From: Lomentospora prolificans
Lineage: Eukaryota > Ascomycota > Sordariomycetes > Microascales > Microascaceae
Reading direction: 5' to 3'
DNA length: 64,000 bases
Assembly: GCA_029532625.1 (NCBI GenBank)
Contig: JARFXM010000005.1
Span: 1,674,001 to 1,738,000 of the forward strand
Position numbers and translations under genes: made by a program
The notes under the pieces: model-generated
Seen by the model: only the letters and a program-made list of their open reading frames with translations
Databases searched by the model: none
What the model was told of the DNA's origin: nothing
Shown: piece after piece, positions 11,828-22,606 of the stretch
How positions within the stretch are numbered: position 1 is the first letter of the stretch
How the letters are laid out: each line of letters starts with the position of its first letter

Positions 11828-12280
11828 TCAAGACTGAAGCTTCTCCGTTGTTGACGATTCCTCAGTCGTGAACTGCACTCCTTTTTGTTTTAGCTTTTCT
11901 AAAACTTCTCGCTGCAAACGTATCCTCTCCTCTAGTTCAGCGATCTCCTCCTCTTGTTCCGCGATGGTACGGTCCATGTCCGGGAGACTTCGCACCTGCA
12001 CCCGCGCCTTTTGTAACTTGTGCTTTAGATGGTCCGTCGCGGTGGGCACATCTTTGAGGGACAGACTGTTTCCGGCGGGGCTGGCGGCGGATGGGTTAGG
12101 CGTGGCGCCAGTCGCGAGGGGGGTGCTTCCGGGAATACCGCTTGGGCCAGCCGACGCCTGGATCGTAGATCGCAGCCGGGTGAGAAGGGTGGTCAACTCG
12201 GTAAGGGCGTCGAGGGAGTCAGGAGACAGGGTCGGCGGGAGAGCCATCGGGGCCTGTTGGGAAGGGCTGGGGGCAGGCAT
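11828..12280 (-). CDS. med9: Mediator complex subunit 9
   Basis: A single exon encodes 150 residues from the ATG at 12280 (MPAPSPS). The frame is open upstream to 12436, but the upstream part is not family-like. Residues 10-45 contain LPPTLSPDSLDAL and a Leu-rich helix; a Ser/Pro/Ala linker follows; a C-terminal coiled coil (HLKHKLQKARVQVRSLPDM, then EEIAELEERIRLQRE) matches fungal Med9. Med9 is a middle-module subunit of Mediator that links transcription factors and RNA polymerase II. It converges with the cofactor C gene, 85 bp apart, and is divergent from the phosphoglycerate mutase gene. Short helical proteins are easily confused, so identification rests on order and composition as well as sequence. 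Confidence 0.75.
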   Translation of the reverse strand: MPAPSPSQQAPMALPPTLSPDSLDALTELTTLLTRLRSTIQASAGPSGIPGSTPLATGATPNPSAASPAGNSLSLKDVPTATDHLKHKLQKARVQVRSLPDMDRTIAEQEEEIAELEERIRLQREVLEKLKQKGVQFTTEESSTTEKLQS

Positions 12281-12931
12281 GTTTTCTGGTTTGTTGGGCA
12301 GGTTCTCGAGGGTTTTGGATTTGCTGGCGGTCCAAATTGGAGAGTTGAATGGTTGCTGGGGGTTTATTGTTCTTGGGGGCTCCAAACCAAACCAAATTCC
12401 ACAGTTGGCGCGAGCTCTGTCAAAGCTCCCCTGCAAAATTGAGCGAGTGTTGAGGCGTGAGTATCCCCTTGTATGAGCATCAAGCAGGCACGGGATGGCT
12501 AGAATCTGACACTGTGGGCAGCTGCGAATTATCTAGACCGGGACAGTGTGGTGGTGACATGGAGACACTATGAATGACATCGGAACGACATGGAAACCGG
12601 TCCAAGATAAAGCATTGAGGGCGTCGCCCAATGGAATGACATAATCCCAGTTGCTACTGTAGGAACCCCGCCGTCAACAAATTTTCTGGGAATCACATCC
12701 CACTTCCCACCTTGAAATACCTCAAAGCTCAGGCCATTCGTAGGTTTCCTCTTTGTTCCAATTATCCCCCCTCTTCAATCCAGCTTTCCCCCTTCAGTTT
12801 GGCTGTGTATTGTCTAACTTTGCTGGTCCAAACCCTACCAGCTCCTTCAATTCCGTTCTAGAAGCAAGCTTGCCTTCTAGCCTTTCTTTTTTTCCATCTA
12901 AGCTGCCCCTCCAATAGGCTTGTATCCCACC
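12281..12931. other. Divergent promoter of med9 and the phosphoglycerate mutase gene
   Basis: The interval is 651 bp between divergent start codons. The stretch from about 12690 to 12931 is C/T-rich on the plus strand, as expected for the leader of a highly expressed glycolytic gene. No single element can be assigned. Confidence 0.5.
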
Positions 12932-14882
12932 ATGGCCAAGACCGAGCAAAAGGCCTGCCTCAGTACGTCGTATTCCCAGGTCCCCTCTCCTCCAGGTAGC
13001 CCCAACCCAGAGGTGAAGATGGAGATCGGGATGGGGCACACCAGCAGCGACGAAAAGGCTTTCGACCCCGACCTGAGCCTTGATCCAGCTCCGCCCGAGT
13101 CTTCGCTCGCGTCTTCATCCTCGCCCTCGCGCCCCCCTGCAGTTGCTTCTTCTCCCCGCCCCAAGCCTGACTACGTCCTCGTTCTTTGCTACATTCTTGT
13201 GTACCTAGAGGTCGGCTGGCTAATTTTCATGGCATTGCGCTCCCACAGTCGTGATTGACGGATGGGGCATCCCCTCCGAAGAATCTCCCAAGAATGGCGA
13301 CGCCATTGCCGCCGCCGAAACCCCCTTCATGGACGACTTCGCCAAAAATGCGGCTGGATACACTGAGCTCGAAGCTTCGTCCCTCGCTGTCGGTCTCCCC
13401 GAAGGCCTCATGGGCAACTCCGAGGTCGGCCACTTGAACATTGGCGCCGGCCGTGTCGTCTGGCAGGACGTTGTTCGTATCGACCAGTCCATTAAGACGG
13501 GAGAGTTTAGCAAGAATCCAGTCATTAAGGATGTCTGCGAGTCTGCCAAGGCCGGAAACGGCAGGCTGCACTTCTGCGGTCTCGTCTCGCACGGCGGTGT
13601 CCACACCAAGCAGACCCACCTCTATGCTCTGCTCAGGGCCGCCAAGGCCTACGGCGTTCCCGAGGTTTTCGTTCATTTCTTCGGTGATGGCCGGGACACC
13701 GACCCCAAGTCGGGTGCCGACTACATGCAGGAACTTGTCGACACTATGAAGGAGATTGGTATTGGCAAGATCGCCACCATTGTCGGCCGATACTATGCTA
13801 TGGATCGCGATAAGCGATGGGAGAGGATCGAGATCGCCCTCAAGGGTTTGGTCCTCGGCGAAGGTGAAGAGGCTACTGATCCCGTTCAGGCCATCAAAGA
13901 CGTCTACGCCAGGGGTGGTGAAAGCGACAAGGACGAGTTCTTGAAGCCCATTATCCTCAACGGCAAGGATGCGCGCATTAAGGGTATGTCGTAGCCGAAA
14001 GCCTCTTTGTGGTCCATGCGCAGCTTATTTGTTAACCGCGTTATAGACGATGACACCGTATTCTTCTTCAACTACCGATCGGATCGTGTTCGACAGATCA
14101 CCCAGGTCCTTGGAGATGTCGATCGGTCCGTCCTTCCCGACTTCGCCTACCCCAAGGTCAATTTGATCACGATGACCCGGTACAAGCTTGACTATCCTTT
14201 CAAGGTCGCTTTCGAGCCGCAGAAGATGGACAATGTCTTGGCGGAATGGCTCGGCAAGCAGGGCGTCGAGCAGGTACACATTGCCGAGACTGAGAAGTAC
14301 GCCCACGTTACCTTCTTCTTCAATGGTGGTGTCGAGAAGGTCTTCCCTCTCGAAACCCGTGACCAGAGCCAGGATCTTGTTCCCTCCAACAAGTCTGTTC
14401 CTACTTACGACAAGGCTCCCGAGATGAGCGCGGACGGCGTTGCCGACCAGGTCGTCAAGCGAATGGGTGAGCAGAAGTTTCCCTTCGTCATGAACAACTT
14501 TGCTCCCCCAGATATGGTTGGTCACACAGGCGTATATGAGGCCGCCATTGTCGGTTGTGCCGCCACCGACAAGGCCATTGGCAAGATCTACGAGGGCTGC
14601 AAAAAGGAGGGCTATATTCTCTTCATCACTGCCGACCACGGCAACGCCGAAGAGATGAAGTTCCCCGATGGTAAGCCCAAGACATCGCACACTACCAACA
14701 AGGTCCCCTTCGTCATGGCCAACGCGCCCGAGGGCTGGAGCCTTCGCAAGGAAGACGGCGTACTCGGTGACGTCGCCCCCACTATTCTTGCAGCCATGGG
14801 TCTTCCTCAGCCCGAGGAGATGACGGGTAAGAGTCTGCTCGAGAAGGGTCTCAAGCGCAACGCCGAGGCTGCCTCGAACTAA
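12932..14882 (+). CDS. 2,3-bisphosphoglycerate-independent phosphoglycerate mutase
   Basis: Exons 12932-12962, 13249-13983 and 14047-14882 encode 533 residues, the usual length. The start context CACCATGG is strong. The phosphoenzyme serine is S68 in MGNSEVGHLNIGAGR; the metal site includes VIDGWG near the N-terminus and TADHGNAEE near the C-terminus; FGDGRDTDP and FFFNYRSDR are further family blocks. It interconverts 3- and 2-phosphoglycerate using two Mn ions, without 2,3-bisphosphoglycerate, in cytosolic glycolysis and gluconeogenesis. Intron 1 is 286 nt, far longer than its neighbours, and splits codon 11. The intron is itself open in frame with the start codon, giving a 109-residue alternative product if retained. 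A 288-codon open frame on the opposite strand is a codon-bias shadow. Confidence 0.96.
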
Positions 14883-17800
14883 GTCACACATGTCAAGTGC
14901 ATAAATAATCTGTGGAGGTACCGGGTAGACAGGAAATAGACACGGGTTGGATGGTGCATTGAGCGAACGAAAAGGACGAAAATACGAATGGGATTAGGCT
15001 GGGGTTGCGGGCATTTTGTGATGAAATGAAACGAGACATGAGAGCAGGTACTATATGGGACTAGGGCAAACCGGATGTAGATCAATAGATGATTGATATT
15101 TCTTTTTAAAAGCTGTCGTGGTGTAAAGCCACCGGATTCGACAAGTTGTGCTAGTTGATAATAAACTACACTGTTGTTTTCTGCCAAGGAAATGCCGAGA
15201 AACAAGGGCCCTGCTAATCAAGGTCAGAAGAAAAGTAAGAGGAACCCGGATTCTCGGGGATGCCTCTATTAGTTTATATCTGCCCATCAAAATGCAGCCC
15301 TATAAGGCAAGGTTGCAAAATTGCTACAACCGTGATGAAAGAGATCGAAAGATGAACCCGTCGTCTGACGGGATGGCATCTACTTTTCCCGCCCTGTCGA
15401 AAAGCCGCAGGATGGTGGCCAAGGAATTGAAGACGACCAAAAGCGACAGAGCGTCGTGCCGTCCCATGGGAGCCAAATCCTGACAGGGGAGAAAGGCGAC
15501 GAGCTCTTGCAAGGGAATGACTTGACTTTTGTTCCCTTTTCCGTACTCAGACGAAAAAGAACATGCACCCAGGCATCAATGGCCCTGGTATGACGTCGAG
15601 TTGACATAACGGACTGATGGTCCCCTGGGTGGAGGTGTTAATTGATTTGGACCCTGCAGGGCGGGACACGTTAAAACCTAGCCAGCAAGGGGTATATAAT
15701 TGTGATATGCTGAACCCGCGTGGGTGGGTTCGTGGTCCCCCGAAGCCACGCACCCTCTCCTCCAGTCCATGTCAATTGCGACAGACAGTTCTTTTTTGGT
15801 CTTCGACGAGAGGGGTCAAAGGGGCGCATTTGAAGCCTTGGGACACGCTCACAAGAGACCAAACGCCCCTCTCTCGACGGACCCGTCGAGGGAACTGTCG
15901 GGATTCGAGTACTCCTTTTAGCATTTTTTAGCTTTTTATGCGTCGTCGCGCGATCGAGATCTTGTGGCTTAGTTTTGGGCTATGGCAGAAACAAATCGGA
16001 GCCTGAAGCGGGCTTCGTAACCGGTAAGCCCTCCGCCTGGAGAAGCTGCACAATTACATCATTAAGAACTGATCACAGATGAAACAATGCGAAATCTGTT
16101 CCAACCCCTGACGTCATTAGTCGTTTGCATTTCCACAGACGAAGCAACTCCAATGGGATCAGAGGTGAATGACGAGGAACAAACAAATCCATTTGGATTT
16201 CATTGTGACGCGAAATCGGCGCGAAATCTGCTCGAAATCTGCCTCTCGATACTTATCCGATCATTATGCACGCTGGATTATTCCCTTTGTATCTTACTTT
16301 GCGGGTGACTAAGGATTATTGAAATAGTGCGGACCACACTTGGATAGACCGTGCATCCCGCAACCGATAGACAAGAGGCTGCTGACAGGCCTGTACAGTT
16401 TCCAGGTACAAGTCAAGTAAGGGATGGATCTTTTCGGGCAGGAGGGGGAAATCGAGCATCCCGCAACCGAAGAGACAAGAGGCTGCTGACAGGCCTGTAC
16501 AGTTTCCAGGTACAAGTCAGGTAAGGGATGGATCTTTTCGGGCAGGACGGGAAAATCGATTAGGTGCGGGTCAGGACCATTCACCATTCACCCTCGACCA
16601 TCCGCGAAGAGCGATGCCCTTCTCATATTGATGCTTGCGAAGGTATTCTTACGTGGTCTCGGCTTTTGATTTGGTGCGGTAGGACCGGAGGCACAACCCA
16701 CATCCATATCGATCCATGCAGCAAGACGCTGGTGATATTCGTGAAAGAAGGGGATACCCAATTTTTCTGTTTCACCAATGGCCTCTCGCCCGGTCACATT
16801 CACTACCCATTCATTCTTGCGCCAGGAGACGACGGCACCCATTTTCATGCACGCATGGTGCCAGACACGGGATCGTGGAAAGGAGAAGAAGAAATGCTGC
16901 ATCTCAATGGTCGTAATGCAATTGTTCCCCACTACCTCCGGCGGGTGATGCACGCTACGCAGCTGGGCATTTTAACAACATATGAGCTAGCAATCCATCG
17001 ACATGTAGGTGAAGCCGGTGAACAAAGTGCAAAAGTTTAGAATCCAATAGAAATAACATGCGTCTATGTCTATGGGAAAAGGGGAACTAGGTATGCAGTG
17101 GTAAATTGAGACAACGGAAGGTTTGTGTTGCCATCTTCGATCAACACGCCAATCCATCGATCGAGGAAAAATAGGCTGCTCCCAAGAAAAGAAAAAAAGA
17201 AAAAGGAAAAAAAAAAACCCCGGAAAAAACATGGAAAAGAACGGCGTAGGGAGACGTTCTACTATTATGCATTGGTCGGGGAGAGCTGCTCAATATGGAG
17301 AAATGGAATCAATATTATTTTCGGCACGGTGTAAGGGTCTCGTGAGCCCCGGCAGATTCTCTTGGTTGATACTGAGGTATTACAAGAGGTTTTGATTGCG
17401 TCTTGCGGCGGACGTTTGAGGGCTGATTCGTGACCCCCTCCATCCGTCGTTGCGTTCTCACTTTTCACTCAATTGTCAATGGTAGATCAAAATGGAAGTA
17501 ATAGAAGCATCAAGTTAGCGGTAATAATTGTCAGACCTGCCAAGTGTACTGCTTGTCCATAGGTGCTTCCGCGCAGCGCTGTGATGGACGACTGACACAC
17601 AACAGTAACATTGATGGCAGGAATCACAGGCCAATGCAACCTTCGCCCAATACGGGTTTGTGGAAAGACAGGGGAACACACGGACGGGCGCAAAAAGCCC
17701 TTGAGCACGGTGAGCGATTTGGATTTGGACACATTATAGAAATACCGTCACAGTGGACCCTGTTATACTGGTATGTATGGAGAGATTGATGGGCCATGTG

Positions 17801-18700
17801 GGCTGATTGGCAATGCATCACGGTATCTTACTGAATGGTCTAAACCTTAGTAGAGTAGGATTTCTGTTCACCGGTACTGGGTAACGTTCCGCCATAGATT
17901 TTTTGAATAATCCTCTTTCTTGCCTGTCTTGAGTTGCAATACCTGCTGCATTGTATTTGCATTCGTGGGACGTGGAGAAAGCTCGGCCCCACTCAGAGAA
18001 AACTATTGACGGAGTTTGGAAGGCACTGTCGTCATAAGCACTCGGCTTTGTACCTTGCCATTAAGTTTTTTTTTTCCCCGATCTTTGCAGCCTTCTTCCG
18101 CCAAAGGCATCACGGCATCGCCCACAAGATCGGGCTACCAACCCATCCTGTCAAGCAAAATGCCGGTCCGCCTGGCTGACGCAAACCATAAGAATTCCTC
18201 CTCTTTGCCCTGACCAGACCACTTTACCCTCTCCTCACACTCACACTCACACAAATCAGCAGCTATTGCGGGTGACTACATTTCAAGCTCCTCTGTAGTT
18301 TTCCCATCTATCTCTTCTGTTTCTTCCCCAAAGTCAACTCTACCCAAGACCCCACCTCTATCTAGTCTTCATTGGTGTCGTAGTACCTAGGGGACACAGA
18401 AATTGTCCCGACAAACACATCACATCGACATCCACTTCACCTTTTGCACACTCCATTGGTCGGCCTAGCGTCTACTTGTTCACACGGTTACAGGGGCGCA
18501 CACCTGCACTCGATCCTTCTCGCCGCTTCCACTCTGTCTTCAGTCGCTCCCGGGTTGCGGCCTCCTTTGCTCCTCAACCCATCCGACCTCTGATACCCCG
18601 CGGCGGAGATTGCCGTGTCGAGGTGCCCAGAAAGGCGATAGGTAGTCAATAAAAGACAAAGCGGTCCCCTCCCGCAAATACACGGACAAAGGTTAGTCGG
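14883..18700. other. Long intergenic region upstream of frq
   Basis: After the mutase 3' end there is no recognisable gene for 3.8 kb. Short open frames on both strands lack domains and consistent splice sites. The region contains a 103-bp tandem duplication (16353-16559) and purine- or pyrimidine-rich tracts near 17180-17225 and 18060-18075. From about 18220 the plus strand turns C/T-rich, consistent with a distal frq promoter or leader. Confidence 0.45.
16353..16559. repeat. Tandem direct duplication of a 103-bp unit
   Basis: Copy 1 (16353-16455) and copy 2 (16456-16559) start at GCATCCCGCAACCGA and end at ATCGA, head to tail. They differ by only a few bases: GATAGAC versus GAAGAGAC near the start, AAGTCAAG versus AAGTCAGG, and GGAGGGGG versus GGACGGGA near the end. 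The high identity suggests a recent duplication. No coding frame or RNA fold was recognised. Confidence 0.95.
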
Positions 18701-18819
18701 AATACTCTTCAACAAAGGTTGGTAATCTCTCTGCTAGGTGGTAAAGCCAGGCTAAAGCTCCCTTTCCCGCCATTTACCCTAATCACGGCCGACTCGACGT
18801 CCACACTCCGCCCCGGTCC

Positions 18820-19329
18820 GATCGCTGCCAAACCTGGTGGGATCCACCTTTACAGCGGCACGGCTTCATTATTCAGCCCTTGCTATACCCATCAGTATTT
18901 TTTTCACTGACCATTGACGAGGGAATTCACAGGTTAATGTACGAGCGCAAACAGTCTTCGACATCATCCACCGCAGTGATCCAACCGTGATATAAGCGAT
19001 AGCCACCGATCTGGAGATCTGGGGAGAGAAAACAAGTCGCCACCGCGATTATTTGACACAACTGTTACCCAATTCAACCATACAGGAACCGTCCTGAGGG
19101 CTCATTACTAAACTCTCGGCGCTGCCACCTCTTTCGCTGTTACACACACATCCCCTCAAGATCAGCGGCTTTCACCCCCCGTGGACCCCTCGCCCCCTTG
19201 ATCCCTATCGGGCGTCATCAAGATCATTCAGTACCAGCAGAAAACACGGGCGAGACCATCTAAATAGCGTGCGAATTAAAAATTCCCAACAAAACCCAGT
19301 CGCAATCATCCAAATCGACGTCCTTGATC
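18820..19329 (+). promoter_or_regulatory. GATC-rich block upstream of frq, candidate White Collar light-response region
   Basis: Nine GATC cores lie within about 510 bp, at 18820, 18841, 18978, 19008, 19016, 19160, 19200, 19222 and 19326; about two are expected by chance. In Neurospora the White Collar complex activates frq through GATC-type light response elements. The tightest group (18978-19019) contains TGATCC, CGATA, CGATC and AGATC. That these are functional sites is inference. Confidence 0.35.
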
Positions 19330-19688
19330 CGTTACAATATCTCCGGAAAGCCTTCGAAACAATCAACCCATCGAATCCGAGAATCGTGTCAAAGCTCACA
19401 CTATGTGCAACTCGCGTTTCTAAAGGATATGCATCACAGCTATCGACTATTCAAGCACAAAACCTCACAGACTGGATGTTCGCGATAATCGAACCATGCC
19501 AGCCCACAATACAAAGTCCCATGATAACCATAATTCCCCAAGACGAGGCGGCCGTCAACACCTTCACTCGTCTCGCTCCGACAGACCTGTTCCTTTACGC
19601 GCGAATCCTCGACCCCAAGATGTTTCCCCCACAATCAACTCTGCCGCCAACACAGTCGCCATCGCCTTGTCACCGGCGGCCGCGGTGA
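18937..19688 (+). other. Upstream open reading frames in the frq leader
   Basis: Four ATG-initiated uORFs precede or overlap the frq start: 18937-18990 (17 codons), 19403-19423 (6 codons), 19429-19488 (19 codons, ending 7 nt before the frq ATG) and 19476-19688 (70 codons, overlapping the frq start out of frame). Long uORF-bearing leaders are known for Neurospora frq, where they influence the choice of start codon. The transcription start is not known here, so inclusion of the first uORF in the mRNA is assumed. Confidence 0.6.
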
Positions 19689-22606
19689 CTCCAGTTGCCG
19701 ACTCGAGCGCGCCTATGGCCGCTGCCCCTGCCTCTAGAAAGCGAGCATTACGACACTGCGACTCGTCCGGCGAGAGCAACGATACTGGCCATGCCAGCGA
19801 TCCCAAGAATTGGTTCAATCTAACGAACGAAAACCCCTCCGCCAGTTTGGACCATGCCATGGATGGTAAGAACCGCCCGTCTCCAATTGAGCGCTTCAGT
19901 CCTAGATCCAGCCTTACAGTAACTTGAGGATTGGAGCAAGGCTAACACTCTATTTTACGTTTGTCTGATTTATCAGTCGATCCCCCATTTTTCCAAAAAC
20001 ATCTCAGTTCGTCACCGGACCAGGAAGTGAAGGGTTCCATCCCACTGGACCCCGGGCAGGAAGTGAAACTCGCGAACTCTGCTTCGCCCCCTCAAAGCAG
20101 CGGTGCTGAGGATTATCGAAGCGTCATAGACGACCTCACCGTCGAAATCCAACGACTTAAGGATGAGCTCAAGCGGTACAAGCAGTCTGGCCCGTCCCCG
20201 CTAAGGAGCGAAAAGCTCTTCGAGATTAAAGTCCACGGCTTGCCAGCATGGAAGAAGCGGGAGTTAGAAGCGACCTTGCGTGACTTCGCTTCGGGCTTGG
20301 ACGCCTCTTCCCTCAATAACGGATCCTCGTCCGCCCGGAAGAAGTCGTCTCATACCAGCCGCATGTACTCGGGTTCACGGTCGGCATCCAAACAACCATC
20401 CTCTTCATCCGGGTCCCACCGAAGGCCTGTGGATTCAGCATACGCATCCATGTCCACGGGCCACACCTCTGCCGGGACTTCCGGTAGACATTCTGCGCGC
20501 TCCCGACCCAAATACTCCGAACAGAAAGTGGAAAACTACCTTAAGGAGATCCCTTCCGGCCTATATCCTCGTCATATCACAATGTCGGAGAAGCAGAAGA
20601 AGAAGTTGGTGGTAAGGCGGTTAGAGCAGCTTTTCACAGGAAAGACAAGCGACAAGAAGGAGACAAACCGCTATGAGCTGTCCCCGGCATCGGGATCTGG
20701 GCAAGTCGGCGATAACATCCCTGAGCCTGCTCGCGAAGCCAGGATATTGTCGACCGTTGGGTCGAATAAGAAAAGCGCTTCTCGTGATAATGGTGGTTCG
20801 ACTTCCAATTCGAATGGCGACCAGACTTCACTAAGTGGCAGTGGCCATGGCGCCGGGGCAAACTCGTCCCCGCCCACCATTCCTCCTCCCGAGCAACGCC
20901 CAACGCGACCACGAGACCTCGACCCTGACCGAGCCCAGAACCCGTCCGAGAACATCGAGTACTTGAGACACCTGGGCATAGCTCCACCTGAAATCCACCA
21001 CTCAGAGATAGAAGCAGACAAGACTGCAAGTTTGTCCCCAGATGCAGAGGGTTGGGTATACCTGAATCTGCTCTGCAACCTAGCTCAACTTCATATTTTC
21101 AATGTCACACACAGCTTCATCCGTGCCGCTGTCTCGGAAAAGAGCTCAAAGTTCCAGATATCGGCGGACGGGTGCAAGATACGCTGGCGTGGAGGTTCTG
21201 AAGGCACTAAGTTCAGTAGTGACAGCTCTGGTGACAACTTGCGCAAGAACACGTCTACTGACGACACGAGTAGTCCAAACAACGTCAGTAGCGCCGCGAA
21301 CAAGGCTGACGGAGAAGACCGGTGGACCGCCCATCAAGGGTCCAAGTCCAAGCCTTCAGGGGCTCAAACGTCTTCTGGCCGTTCCGCAGCACGACGAGCG
21401 AAGTTTGAACCGCAAACAATCCAGTCGACCGCGGATAGCTTCCAGTACAAACCGCTATTTGTCAAAACTCGTTCATCGAACGAACAGACTCCAGAGGAGA
21501 CAGGATCTTCTGGGGGATCTCGCGAGGGCAGCTATTTCACCGGATCCCATGGTGAAACGTCCGGTTCTGGATCGTCGCCACGACGGAGACGACGTGTGGA
21601 CGGCGCCATCATATATTACAGCGGAGCACCCTTCTGTACTGATTTGTCCGGCGACCCCGGGCACCAGTGGTCCAGCACGGGGATGGCTGCCTCGAGTTCC
21701 CAGATTCCAGAAGACCCTATCGCAGAAGAAGATCTTGAAGAAGTATTTCCCGTCCCTCAGCGCACACTCTCGGGCTCGTCGCTCCCGTATCGTCCACTTA
21801 GTCTTGGCCGGCAAGACTTTTTGACGGGGGCCGGTTCTATGGATACATCGAGCGATTTAGGGATGGACGTGGTCAGTAGGGAGAGTGAAGAAGACGATGA
21901 GATGTCGTGCGATTTTCCTTGGTCCAATGCCCCTCAAGCATCGCGTCCCCGGTCGCTCGAGGCAAGTGGTCTCGGTGGGGTTTTGCCCGACGACCACTTT
22001 GTGGTAACCGTCTCAACAAGAAGGTCGCGGGAGGATCACGTCGAGGACGCGATCTTAACGCAAACTAATCCCGAAGAAAAATTGACTTCCATGATTCAAC
22101 AGCTTCATCGTTTGCACACATCGCAGGAACGCGGGTACCACGTCCCGCTTCAGCGCGGTTCCGCTCTGGCTCCAGCCGTCGGAGTCGAATATCTATCGGG
22201 CCTCATCAAGAGGCTTAAGCCTATTTCCCTTCCGCCCCCGACTATCTTCTTCCCCCCCTTTAGCACGGACGACTCGAGCGAATCTGTCGAGGACTTGGAG
22301 TCTGAAGCTGACGATGGGCATGTAACATCGTCTAAGGGAGCGGCTAGCCGTCGCGCTAAACCCCATCAATTCCATGTTTCGCTTCCCAGGGTCAGCGTAT
22401 CGTCCTCAGAGGAAAGAGAATCGACTACCCATAGTTCGAACACCAATAGCGATGCAATGGTTATTGACGAAGAGCCAGATTCGGCGAGTACAGCAGAGGC
22501 CATGGCACCGGTAGCCCAATCCGGCAGCTCAGTTGCCACGGCTGGAGGCGGCCCGAGCGGGTTCAGCAGTAGCAAAGAAGAGAGCAGCGACAGCTCGAGC
22601 GATTAG
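19496..22606 (+). CDS. frq: Circadian clock protein Frequency (FRQ)
   Basis: Exons 19496-19865 and 19977-22606 (GTAAGA donor, ATCAG acceptor) encode 999 residues. Recognisable FRQ blocks, in order: VDPPFFQKH (from 124), a coiled coil DDYRSVIDDLT-like segment through DELKRYK (about 169-192) used for dimerisation, LFEIKVHGLP, RPVDSAY, VENYLKEIP, KKLVVRRLEQLFTGK (332-346), PTRPRDLDPDR, WVYLNLLCNLAQLH (483-496), KIRWRGG, DGAIIYYSGAPFCTDL, RTLSGSSLP, GLGGVLPDDHF (788-798) and a Ser-rich tail with GSSVATAGGG. The KKLVVRR and WVYLNLL blocks lie where Neurospora FRQ binds casein kinase 1. FRQ with FRH and CK1 inhibits the White Collar complex, closing the daily feedback loop in nucleus and cytoplasm. 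The exact long-form start is less sure than the rest; an internal ATG (codon 122) matches the Neurospora short-form start. Confidence 0.95.

Noticed and set aside
11868..12476. 202-codon plus-strand open frame
   Set aside because: Antisense to med9; composition is rich in Arg, Gly and Val as expected for a reversed coding sequence.
14025..14891. 288-codon open frame on the minus strand
   Set aside because: It is exactly antisense to the phosphoglycerate mutase exon, which has matching catalytic motifs; the frame results from strong codon bias.
16353..16559. Repeat considered as a CRISPR-like or transposon terminal structure
   Set aside because: It is a simple head-to-tail duplication without spacers, inverted ends or coding capacity.
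16564..17040. 158-codon plus-strand open frame
   Set aside because: No domain, start in weak context, equally long frame on the other strand, composition not protein-like.
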